DNA from: Pseudomonadota bacterium
GTDB taxonomy: Bacteria; Desulfobacterota; Desulfovibrionia; Desulfovibrionales; Desulfovibrionaceae
Length of the DNA stretch: 14,536 nt
NCBI GenBank assembly: GCA_023453335.1
Contig: JAEXTU010000322.1
Location: forward strand, 1 to 14,536
Reading direction: 5' to 3'
Shown: positions 7,061 through 12,985 of the stretch, piece after piece
How the letters are laid out: every line of letters starts with the position of its first letter
How positions within the stretch are numbered: position 1 is the first letter of the stretch
Made by a program: the position numbers and the translations under genes
Notes under the pieces: model-generated
Databases searched by the model: none
What the model saw: only the letters and a program-made list of their open reading frames with translations
Told to the model about the DNA's origin: nothing

Positions 7061-7681
7061 TTATACAAAGACGGTGGGCTCGAGGTTGTCCAACTCGCGG
7101 GCGCGGGCGTCGCCGAGCACGTCCAGGGCCAGGCGGGTGGGGGTGAGGGGCTCCAGGTGGAGGTTGAAGGACAGGGTGAAGTGGTCCTCGAACAGGGAGC
7201 GCAGCTTGGGGGTGGTGGAGCCCAGCCAGATGACCCCGGTCTGGGTGTTCCAGACCACCTCGAAGGTGGCGGGGATGGGCAGGGTGCGGGCCATGAGCCT
7301 CAGCTTCACCTGCTCGCGCAGCTCCTTCTTGCGCTCCCGGGACACGAACTTGCGGCCGGCCTCCTGGGCCTTGCGCTCTTCCTCGCGCAGGGCCAGGAGG
7401 AAGTGCTTCTTGTACACCGCGGGCGGGACCCGGCGGGTGTCCAGGCGCAGGGCAAAGGCCAGGTACGCGCCTTTCTGGGGCGGGGCCTCGCGCCAGAAGG
7501 GGTCGAGCATGTCCTCGAAACTGACCCAGCCGAAGGAGCGCTCGGCAGCAGTGCCGTCGATATCCTGAAAGGCGTGCTTCGGGTTCTTGAGGCGGTCGGC
7601 CACCTCGGCCCAGAGGGTGTCGGGCACGGGCTCGGTGATGCGGTAGCGGGTGAAGGCCGCCGCGCCGGCGAGAAAACCCAT
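7061..7681 (-). CDS. rdgC: Short RdgC-like recombination-associated protein
   Basis: A 206-residue protein resembling the short RdgC-like proteins of deltaproteobacteria. In E. coli, RdgC is a ring-shaped, nonspecific DNA-binding dimer that restrains RecA; that role is family knowledge and is not shown for this short form. Visible features are the FTRYRI N-terminal strand, SFGWVSFEDMLD (about 50-61), LRLDTRRVPPAVYKKH (about 75-90), a basic helical stretch (about 95-125, SRERKKELREQVKLRL) and FEVVWNTQTGVIWLGSTTPKLRSLFEDHF, similar in pattern to the RdgC core. The ATG at 7681 has AGGAGG 6 bases upstream, which decides this start over longer in-frame options reaching 7867. A GAAA-capped hairpin precedes that ribosome-binding site. 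It is divergent from the VOC gene. Confidence 0.75.
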   Translation of the reverse strand: MGFLAGAAAFTRYRITEPVPDTLWAEVADRLKNPKHAFQDIDGTAAERSFGWVSFEDMLDPFWREAPPQKGAYLAFALRLDTRRVPPAVYKKHFLLALREEERKAQEAGRKFVSRERKKELREQVKLRLMARTLPIPATFEVVWNTQTGVIWLGSTTPKLRSLFEDHFTLSFNLHLEPLTPTRLALDVLGDARARELDNLEPTVFV

Positions 7682-7695
7682 GAGCGCCTCCTGTC

Positions 7696-7711
7696 CCCGG
7701 GTTTCCCCGGG
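7696..7711 (-). repeat. GNRA-tetraloop hairpin in the rdgC-like leader
   Basis: On the minus strand CCCGGG-GAAA-CCCGGG forms a 6-bp all-GC stem capped by a GAAA (GNRA-class) tetraloop, three bases upstream of the AGGAGG ribosome-binding site. Such a stem would be very stable in the mRNA leader and could protect the 5' end or affect ribosome access. The remaining divergent space up to 7840 is GC-rich; I see no convincing promoter hexamers in it. Confidence 0.5.
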
Positions 7712-7840
7712 CGATGATTTGGGGTAGGGTGGATGGACGGAAGGGACCTCATACCCGCCATCCCGGCCGGGGGCAAGCCTGCCTCCGGCGGCTCGCCCGG
7801 GGCGGGCTGGGGCCGCCCGGCCCATCCGCAAGGAGCCGAC

Positions 7841-8431
7841 ATGCCCACCTACACCGGCATCAACCACCTGGCCATGGCCACCGGGGACATGGACGCCACG
7901 GTCCGCTACTGGCGCGACCTCTTGGGCATGCGCCTAGTCCTGGGCCTGGGCCAACCGGGCTACCGCCATTATTTCTTCGAGATATCTCCCAACGACATGA
8001 TCGCGTTCTTCGAGTGGCCGGGAGTGGAGCCCCTGGAGGAGAAGGACCACGGGGTGCCGGCCAAGGGGCGGTACGCGTTCGACCACGTGTCCTTCGGGGT
8101 GGCGGGGGAGGACGACCTGTGGGAGGTGAAGGATCGGCTGGAGGCGGCCGGGGAGTGGGTGTCCGAGGTGGTGGACCACGGGTTCATCCACTCCATCTAC
8201 TGCTTCGACCCCAACGGCATCGCCATCGAGTTCAGCGCGCCCCAGGCTGCGGCGGACGTGCGCGTCCATCCCACCATGGCCGACACCCATCCCTCGGCAG
8301 TGACCCTGGAGGGGCCGGAGCCCCGGCCCACGTGCTGGCCCCGGCCCACCCCCACCCCGGCCGGCGAGCGCGCGGTGTATCCCGGCGAGGGCGAGGTGGT
8401 GCTCAGCCGCCTGGGCAAGCCCTGGAAGTAA
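7841..8431 (+). CDS. VOC superfamily (glyoxalase/dioxygenase-fold) metalloprotein
   Basis: A 196-residue vicinal-oxygen-chelate protein with two paired beta-alpha-beta-beta-beta modules in the first 135 residues. The expected metal ligands are all present: H9 (INHLAMA), E58 (FFEW), H82 (FDHVSF) and E130 (IAIEF, after the FDPNG motif). This fold serves glyoxalase I, extradiol dioxygenases and fosfomycin-type resistance enzymes; the substrate cannot be told from sequence. A proline-rich tail (about 135-196, WPRPTPTPAG) follows the domain. AAGGAG at 7830-7835 sits 5 bases before the ATG at 7841 and fixes the start, against an in-frame ATG at 7733 with a low-complexity extension. It converges on hicB, with only 13 bases between stops. 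Confidence 0.88.
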   Translation: MPTYTGINHLAMATGDMDATVRYWRDLLGMRLVLGLGQPGYRHYFFEISPNDMIAFFEWPGVEPLEEKDHGVPAKGRYAFDHVSFGVAGEDDLWEVKDRLEAAGEWVSEVVDHGFIHSIYCFDPNGIAIEFSAPQAAADVRVHPTMADTHPSAVTLEGPEPRPTCWPRPTPTPAGERAVYPGEGEVVLSRLGKPWK

Positions 8432-8444
8432 CTGCGCCGCGGCC

Positions 8445-8834
8445 TCAGCTGCGCAGGGCGCGCTGCACGAGGTAGTAGGAGCGGGAGAGATGCTGCGCCT
8501 GGGCCGCGGCGTCGATCTTCTTCAGGTCGGACTCGCGCAGGGTGATGTTCACCCGTACGGTGCGGCTTTCCTCGGGGTCGTCCACGTGGACCACGATGAA
8601 GGCCGCGGCGTTTTCGGCGAACTCATGGGTGCGCGCCTGGTCGAGGGGCATGGGCTCGGGGATGGCCTCGCCGAATTCCCGCAGGGTGGCGATGTGCCCG
8701 GCCAGGGCCTCCTGGGCCATGCGTCCGGCCTGGTCCAGAGTCGCGCCGGCGGTGACGCAGCCCGGAAAGTCCGGGAAGTTCACGCCGAAATCGCTGGCCG
8801 CGTCCTTGTGAATGATGCCGATGTAGCTCGCCAT
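8445..8834 (-). CDS. hicB: HicB-type antitoxin with ribbon-helix-helix domain
   Basis: A 129-residue antitoxin of the HicAB type II toxin-antitoxin family, expected to bind and neutralise HicA and to repress the operon. Residues about 1-65 form the HicB partially degraded RNase H-like fold, including FPDFPGCVTAGATLDQA and a following long helix. Residues about 91-127 (RTVRVNITLRESDLKKID, then SRSYYLVQRAL) form a ribbon-helix-helix DNA-binding domain, so this antitoxin can contact the operator directly. The ATG at 8834 follows the hicA stop by 9 bases, with GGAGGAG in between, so translation is likely coupled. The order toxin then antitoxin is usual for hicAB. Confidence 0.93.
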   Translation of the reverse strand: MASYIGIIHKDAASDFGVNFPDFPGCVTAGATLDQAGRMAQEALAGHIATLREFGEAIPEPMPLDQARTHEFAENAAAFIVVHVDDPEESRTVRVNITLRESDLKKIDAAAQAQHLSRSYYLVQRALRS

Positions 8835-8843
8835 GGCTCCTCC

Positions 8844-9032
8844 TCAGCGCAGGGACAGGCCCGACTGCCGCTCGATGCTTTTGAGCGTGCCCGGGGGCAG
8901 GTCTTTCTTGGGGTGCGGGACGGTGGTGATGCCGGGCCGGGACGGGTGCCGGAAGTGCCAGTGGTCGCCGGTCGTCCGGACGTGCTCCCACCCCGCGGTC
9001 TTGAGCGCCTTGATGACCTGCCGGCTGTCCAC
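8844..9032 (-). CDS. hicA: HicA-type mRNA interferase toxin
   Basis: A 62-residue HicA toxin, a small double-stranded-RNA-binding-fold ribonuclease that cuts mRNA in translation-independent fashion. The signature is complete: an N-terminal VIKALKTAGW helix, then TTGDHWHFRHPSRPG containing the expected catalytic His24, then TVPHPKKDLPPGTLKSI. Length is normal, so the toxin looks intact. It starts with GTG at 9032. An in-frame TGA at 9039-9041 leaves no other upstream start, and the first residues align with typical HicA N-termini. No ribosome-binding site is visible before it. The predicted promoter would start transcription at or within a base or two of this GTG, so the mRNA may be leaderless. 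Confidence 0.94.
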   Translation of the reverse strand: MDSRQVIKALKTAGWEHVRTTGDHWHFRHPSRPGITTVPHPKKDLPPGTLKSIERQSGLSLR

Positions 9033-9038
9033 GCCAGT

Positions 9039-9067
9039 TCAATACACACGTAGTGTGTATTCGTCAA
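9039..9067 (-). promoter_or_regulatory. hicAB promoter with embedded palindromic operator
   Basis: On the minus strand a -35 TTGACG (9062-9067) is 17 bases from a -10-like TATTGA (9039-9044). A perfect 9-bp inverted repeat with a 3-base centre, AATACACAC-N3-GTGTGTATT (9041-9061), fills the spacer and overlaps the -10. This is the expected position for an operator bound by the HicB ribbon-helix-helix domain to autoregulate the operon. A competing -10, TGTATT, is possible with a 15-base spacer. Confidence 0.7.
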
Positions 9068-9121
9068 GGCCGGGTCTTCCTTTTCCGGCGCGATCAACAA
9101 TCGAGCGCGGTTTTGGGTGCG

Positions 9122-9144
9122 GGGGAGGGGAGAGCCCCCTCCCC
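9122..9144 (-). terminator. GC-rich stem-loop after the receiver/TPR gene
   Basis: A perfect 9-bp GGGGAGGGG/CCCCTCCCC stem (9122-9130 and 9136-9144) with a 5-base loop begins 13 bases beyond the stop of the gene ending at 9157. There is no U-tract on the minus strand, so it may terminate inefficiently or protect the 3' end. Confidence 0.45.
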
Positions 9145-9156
9145 TCCCGGTTCTTC

Positions 9157-10308
9157 CTACAGGTCCAGTGGCGGCAGGGCGTCGGGCCGGGGGGGGCGGC
9201 CGGAGGCGACCTGGTAGGTGAACTTGACCACGTTCCAGGCGTCGGCCAGGACCGGGGGCAGCAGGCCGGACGGGCCGGAGTCCGTGGCCTCGGCGTCGGC
9301 GTCGAGGATGGAGGCGAGGATGGACCGGTGGTCCTTCCGGCCCTTGGCCGCGGCCAGGGCGGCGGCCAGGTGGCGGGCCGCGGCCTTGGGGTCCTCGGTG
9401 AAATGGCAGGCGCGGGCCACGTGGGCGTGCAGGCTGTGCCCCACGGGCAGGGTGGACTCGGCCTGGACGTAGAGGCGGGCGGCTTCCGCAAAGAGTCCCT
9501 TGCGCAGGAGGCGGTTGGCGGCCTCCAGGAAGGGGTTGGTCATGCCGGGGTTCTCGGCCATGACCTCGGCCAGGACCTTGCGGGCCTCCTGGAAGCGGCG
9601 CTGGCGGGCGAGGACCTCGGCGGCCTGCTGCAGGTAGGAGCGGTGCAGATCGGGCCGGCCCTTGTCCTTCCAGGCGTGGGCCAGGCCGATGTAGGCCTCG
9701 GCGAGCAGGGAATCGAGGGTCAGGGCGCGGTTGAACGCGGCGATGGCCTGGTCCAGGCGGCGGGCGGCCAGGTGGGCGAGGCCCTGCTGGTAGAGGTCGA
9801 TGGCCTGCTCCTTGGGCTGGGCCACGGCCTTGGCCAGGGCTGCGGCCTTTTCGGCGCGGCGGGCGTCGGCTTCCTGACGCACCCGGGCCAGGGCGGCGCG
9901 GCGGGCGGCGTCGCGGTTCTTGCCGGCGAAGGCCAGCTTGAGTTGCTGGGCCAGGGCCGCGCGGGAATAGGGGCGGATGAGGTAGCCCGAGCTGCCCGCG
10001 GCCACGGCGCGCAGCACGTCGGCCTCGGCGTTGGCGGTGCTGGCCAGGAGCACGGGCAGGCCCACCAGGAGCGGCCGGGAGCGGACCTTGGCCAGCAACT
10101 CCAGGCCGGTCATGTCCTCCAGGCCATCGCCAACTACAACTAGGGCGACGAATTCCTTGTCCAGGAGCTCCAGGGCCTCGCGGCCGGTGCTGACGGTGCG
10201 GGTGAAGGCAAAGCCGGCCTCGCGCAGGAAGGCGCGGTCCACGCCGGCCTCGGCGCGGTCGCCGTTGGCGAGCACGGCCAAGGGGGTGGCGGTTTCAGTG
10301 TCGGCCAT
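9157..10308 (-). CDS. Degenerate response-regulator receiver domain fused to TPR-like repeats
   Basis: A 383-residue cytoplasmic protein. Residues about 8-125 have the receiver fold, but the phosphorylation pocket is altered. The acidic pair is N15-G16-D17 in place of DD, the phosphoacceptor position reads Gly60 with Asp61 shifted by one, and the conserved Lys of the KP motif is Arg112 (IRPYS). S90/T91 is kept. It is therefore probably not phosphorylated in the usual way and may act as a protein-protein module. A charged Ala/Arg-rich helix (about 128-165) links it to a helical TPR-like region (about 167-325) with LAHLAARRLDQAIAAFNRAL as the clearest repeat. No DNA-binding or enzymatic output is seen. 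GGAGG 6 bases before the ATG at 10308 sets the start. A sigma-28-like promoter precedes it. Confidence 0.88.
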   Translation of the reverse strand: MADTETATPLAVLANGDRAEAGVDRAFLREAGFAFTRTVSTGREALELLDKEFVALVVVGDGLEDMTGLELLAKVRSRPLLVGLPVLLASTANAEADVLRAVAAGSSGYLIRPYSRAALAQQLKLAFAGKNRDAARRAALARVRQEADARRAEKAAALAKAVAQPKEQAIDLYQQGLAHLAARRLDQAIAAFNRALTLDSLLAEAYIGLAHAWKDKGRPDLHRSYLQQAAEVLARQRRFQEARKVLAEVMAENPGMTNPFLEAANRLLRKGLFAEAARLYVQAESTLPVGHSLHAHVARACHFTEDPKAAARHLAAALAAAKGRKDHRSILASILDADAEATDSGPSGLLPPVLADAWNVVKFTYQVASGRPPRPDALPPLDL

Positions 10309-10346
10309 GGTGTCCTCCGACCCCTCCCCAAGGGTCTTCACCCCTG

Positions 10347-10373
10347 TTATCGGACGGCTGCGGCGATGCTTTA
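10347..10373 (-). promoter_or_regulatory. Putative sigma-28 (FliA) promoter for the receiver/TPR gene
   Basis: On the minus strand TAAA (10370-10373), exactly 15 bases, then TCCGATAA (10347-10354). The enterobacterial FliA consensus is TAAA-N15-GCCGATAA, so 11 of 12 fixed positions agree with exact spacing. The predicted start would give a leader of roughly 30 bases before the ATG at 10308. This would place the gene in a flagellar or motility regulon. The rest of 10309-10543 shows nothing else definite beyond a 10-bp palindrome, CGGCATGCCG, at 10394-10403. Confidence 0.6.
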
Positions 10374-10543
10374 GCCCATCCGGCAGAACGTTCCGGCATG
10401 CCGATTGCAAAGTACAGGACAACCTGGGACGTTAGTGACGAGGTTACGACTGGGGAACGAACACAAAACCACAGGAAAGGGCCGGACGCCCATTACCAGG
10501 AAGCGTTCCCGTCCCCTGACAGCACGGCGAACCCGGGCACTTC

Positions 10544-10580
10544 AACGAAGAAGGCCGCCATCGAGGCGGCCTTCTTCGTT
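10544..10580 (-). terminator. Strong intrinsic terminator after the histidine kinase gene
   Basis: A perfect 16-bp inverted repeat (AACGAAGAAGGCCGCC at 10544-10559, complement at 10565-10580) has a 5-base loop. Reading leftward it lies 13 bases after the kinase stop and its distal arm ends CTTCTTCGTT, giving a U-rich 3' side. It separates the kinase transcript from the receiver/TPR gene downstream. Confidence 0.88.
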
Positions 10581-10593
10581 GGTGCGGGGTGGG

Positions 10594-12114
10594 CTAGACG
10601 GCGCCGATTATCCTGTCGGGCTCGGGACCCACGTCCAGGACCGGGGGCAGGGAGAGGGTGACGGTGGTGCCCTGGCCCACGGTGCTTACGATCTCGATGC
10701 GGCCGCCGATCTCTTCCACGATCTTCTTGATCATGGCCAGGCCCAGGCCGTAGCCCTCGTGCTTGGTGGAGTAGAAGGGCGAGAACAGGTTGGCCAGCTC
10801 CTTGTCGCCCATGCCGCGGCCGGTGTCGGCCACCGCCAGGCGGATGGCGTTCTCGGCCAGGGCGGTGCGGATGCTGATGGCGCCGCCGCCGGGCATGGCC
10901 TCGATGGAGTTCTTGAGCAGGCTGACCACGCACTGCTTGAGGGCCTCGGCCTGGCCCACGGCGTGGGGCAGGTGGGGGTCGAGCACCACGTCGAAGACCA
11001 GTTCCGGCCGGGCGTAGCCCACCTGCATGAGCTCCACGGCCTCGCGCACCGCCTGGTTCACGTCGGTGCTGCCCATGGTGGGGGTGGCGGGCCGGGAGAA
11101 GTTCAGGATATTGGTGAGCATGTGGTCGAGGCGGCGGGTCTCGTCGGCGATGATCTGGAGCTTTTCCCGGTCCTTGGGCTCCAGGCGCTCGTTGCGCAAC
11201 AACGAGTTGGCGAAGCCGCCGATGGCCATGATGGGGTTGCGGATCTCGTGGGCCAGGTAGGTGGACATCTCCCCGATGACCGTGAGCTTCTCCACCTGCT
11301 GCTGGTGCTTCTCCTTGTAGGTGCGGGCGGTGATGTCCCGGCGCATGACCAGGATGTGGGACAGGGCCCCGGCCTTGTCGAAGATGGGGTAGGAATAGAC
11401 CCGGAAGTACTGGAGCCGGCCCTGTTCGCTGACCCGGGTCACCAGGGCCTCGGCCCGCTCCTTGGTCTGGCGGGTGGCGAAGAAGGGGCAGTCCTGCTCC
11501 TCGCCCCCGCACACGGCCTGGCCGCAGAGGCCGGTGATCTCCCGGCAGGCCTGGCCGGCCAGGGCGTCCTTGTCCTGGCCCAGGCGGGTGAGCACGTTCT
11601 TGTTCATGTCCACCACCCGGCCTTGCAGGTCCAGGACCAGGATGTCCTCACGGACCTCGTCGATGAGGGTCTGGATCAGGGCGCGCTGGCGGTCCAGGTG
11701 CACCTCGGTCTGGGCGCCCATCTGGTGCAGGCTGTGCAGGCCACAGAGGAACACGGCCGCGGTGTGGTCGATGAGGGAGACGTGTTCGGGCAGGCTGTCG
11801 CGAAGCTTCTTGAGCCGGAATCGCTTGCCGGCCAACTCCACCAGGATGTCGATCTCGGGGTGGGCGGCGAGCATGGCCGCGCAGGTGGCGTAGACCTTCA
11901 CCCCGCGCGCGGCCAGGGCCTGGACCCGGGCCAGGTTGTGGTCGGGCTCGGCCAGGGCGGCCAGGCGCAGGCCGGGCATGAACTCCCGGTAGCTCTCGTC
12001 GTGGATGATCTCCAGGAGGGAGTTGAAGCCCGGTCCCGAGCCCACGATGCCGATGATGTGGTCCCGGTCCTCCACCTGCCAGAGGCAGACCAGGGGTTCG
12101 TCGCGGCCGGTCAT
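10594..12114 (-). CDS. Sensor histidine kinase with N-terminal NAD-type Rossmann domain and cysteine-bearing PAS
   Basis: A 506-residue soluble histidine kinase with no membrane segment. Residues about 18-130 form a Rossmann-like dinucleotide-binding domain: GIVGSGPGF glycine loop (22-30), an acidic Glu56 ending the second strand (LAALAEP), and GVKVYATCAAMLAAHPEIDILVELAG in the pattern of Gfo/Idh- or homoserine-dehydrogenase-type NAD domains. A PAS domain follows (about 145-265) with C190, C197, C202 and C209. The HisKA domain has the phosphoacceptor H289 in LAHEIRNP. The ATPase domain has the N box (N402 with E405), DTGRGM (430-435) and YGLGLAMIKK. The ATG at 12114 follows GGAGG by 9 bases. 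It has no adjacent intact response regulator, so it is an orphan kinase, and is divergent from a peroxiredoxin gene. A redox-sensing role is inferred. Confidence 0.92.
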   Translation of the reverse strand: MTGRDEPLVCLWQVEDRDHIIGIVGSGPGFNSLLEIIHDESYREFMPGLRLAALAEPDHNLARVQALAARGVKVYATCAAMLAAHPEIDILVELAGKRFRLKKLRDSLPEHVSLIDHTAAVFLCGLHSLHQMGAQTEVHLDRQRALIQTLIDEVREDILVLDLQGRVVDMNKNVLTRLGQDKDALAGQACREITGLCGQAVCGGEEQDCPFFATRQTKERAEALVTRVSEQGRLQYFRVYSYPIFDKAGALSHILVMRRDITARTYKEKHQQQVEKLTVIGEMSTYLAHEIRNPIMAIGGFANSLLRNERLEPKDREKLQIIADETRRLDHMLTNILNFSRPATPTMGSTDVNQAVREAVELMQVGYARPELVFDVVLDPHLPHAVGQAEALKQCVVSLLKNSIEAMPGGGAISIRTALAENAIRLAVADTGRGMGDKELANLFSPFYSTKHEGYGLGLAMIKKIVEEIGGRIEIVSTVGQGTTVTLSLPPVLDVGPEPDRIIGAV

Positions 12115-12160
12115 GGCGGAGCGCCTCCGTGCAATCGCAGGTTCGTGGGCCTTTGCCTCC

Positions 12161-12190
12161 CCCATACCATCTTCGTGCAAGGGAGTTCAA
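12161..12190 (-). promoter_or_regulatory. Putative promoter of the histidine kinase gene
   Basis: On the minus strand TTGAAC (12185-12190) and TATGGG (12161-12166) are 18 bases apart, giving a leader of about 40 bases to the ATG at 12114. The -35 matches TTGACA at four or more positions; the -10 is only TAT plus partial. Moderate to low support. Confidence 0.35.
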
Positions 12191-12243
12191 CCAGTTGGCG
12201 GGAGAAAACGCGACGCCGGGCCGGGAAATTGCGCGGCGGGGAT

Positions 12244-12271
12244 TTGCCTGCACCCGGAATCGGTGTATGGT
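12244..12271 (+). promoter_or_regulatory. Putative promoter of the peroxiredoxin gene
   Basis: TTGCCT (12244-12249) and TATGGT (12266-12271) are 16 bases apart, each with four of six consensus bases. If used, transcription would begin around 12278, inside the left arm of the 16-bp inverted repeat, making that repeat a candidate operator rather than only an RNA hairpin. Confidence 0.35.
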
Positions 12272-12310
12272 GGATGGAATGCCCGGGAATCGTCCCCGGG
12301 CATTCCATCC
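12272..12310 (+). repeat. Perfect 16-bp inverted repeat upstream of the peroxiredoxin gene
   Basis: Arms GGATGGAATGCCCGGG (12272-12287) and its exact complement (12295-12310) flank a 7-base AATCGTC centre. The repeat ends 6 bases before the AAGGAG ribosome-binding site of the peroxiredoxin gene and lacks a following T-run, so a terminator for a rightward transcript is unlikely. It may be an operator at the transcription start or a stable leader stem-loop. Confidence 0.8.
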
Positions 12311-12328
12311 CCAACCAAGGAGCCTCGC

Positions 12329-12985
12329 ATGGACACCCCGGCCGCATCCCCCTGCGTGCGCCTGCCCCGGCTGGGCGAGCCGGCCCCGGGCTTCGCCGCA
12401 GTCACCACCCACGGCACGCTGCACCTGGCGGATTTCCTGGGCGCCTGGCTGGTGCTCTTCTCCCACCCTGCGGACTTCACCCCGGTGTGCACCACCGCGT
12501 TCATGGCCTTCGCCGGCATCCACGAGCGGCTGCGGGCCCTGAACTGCGAGCTCCTGGGCCTGTCCATCGACAGCGTGTTCTCCCACATCGCCTGGGTGCG
12601 CAATATCGAGGAGAAGACCGGGGTGCGCATCGAGTTCCCGGTCATAGCCGACCTGGACCGGGCGGTGGCCACGGCCTACGGCATGGTCATGCCCGGGGAG
12701 AGCGCCACCGAGGCCTCGCGCTGCGTGTTCGTCATCGATCCCAGGGGCGTGCTGCGGGCCATGATCTATTATCCCCTGACCACCGGCCGCAACACCGAGG
12801 AGATCGTGCGCCTGGTGCAGTCCCTGCAGACCGTGGACGCGCACCAGGTGGCCACCCCGGCCAACTGGAAGCCGGGGGAGAGGGTCATCGTGCCGCCGCC
12901 GCGCACGCAGGAGGACGCCGCGGCCCGGGTGGCGGACCCGGGGGTGGAGTGCCTGGACTGGTATTTCTGCAAGAAGGACCTGTGA
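12329..12985 (+). CDS. Peroxiredoxin (AhpC/TSA superfamily, archaeal ApTPx/Prx6-like)
   Basis: A 218-residue thiol peroxidase that would reduce hydrogen peroxide and organic hydroperoxides in the cytoplasm. The peroxidatic motif HPADFTPVCTTAF places the active cysteine at C54, with the conserved Pro, Thr and the distant Arg (ASRCVFVIDPRG) around it. The C-terminal extension ends with PGVECLDWYFC, giving C208 and C214. The same two-cysteine tail is known in archaeal peroxiredoxins such as Aeropyrum ApTPx (C207/C213), where one acts as the resolving cysteine. Length fits that class. AAGGAG 6 bases before the ATG at 12329 fixes the start over upstream in-frame ATGs. Its stop overlaps the start of the winged-helix-like gene (TGATG), so the two are co-translated. 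Confidence 0.94.
   Translation: MDTPAASPCVRLPRLGEPAPGFAAVTTHGTLHLADFLGAWLVLFSHPADFTPVCTTAFMAFAGIHERLRALNCELLGLSIDSVFSHIAWVRNIEEKTGVRIEFPVIADLDRAVATAYGMVMPGESATEASRCVFVIDPRGVLRAMIYYPLTTGRNTEEIVRLVQSLQTVDAHQVATPANWKPGERVIVPPPRTQEDAAARVADPGVECLDWYFCKKDL

Noticed and set aside
7733..7840. Longer start for the VOC protein at 7733
   Set aside because: The extra 36 residues are Gly/Pro-rich, and AAGGAG with good spacing precedes the ATG at 7841, where the VOC fold begins.
7682..7867. Longer start for the RdgC-like protein
   Set aside because: AGGAGG 6 bases before 7681 and the natural N-terminus MGFLAG support the shorter form; the extension is low complexity and overlaps the VOC gene.
8432..8456. 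Possible terminator between the convergent VOC and hicB genes (CTGCGC at 8432-8437, GCGCAG at 8451-8456)
   Set aside because: Only 6 bp with a 13-base loop and no T-run; stems of this size are common by chance in DNA this GC-rich.
8445..9061. hicAB as part of a mobile or defence island
   Set aside because: No integrase, transposase, att-like direct repeats or tRNA is visible, composition matches the neighbours, and flanking genes look ordinary. A solitary toxin-antitoxin pair is the simpler reading.
9157..12114. Kinase and receiver/TPR gene as a cognate two-component pair
   Set aside because: A strong terminator and a separate sigma-28-like promoter lie between them, and the receiver lacks its phosphoacceptor position.
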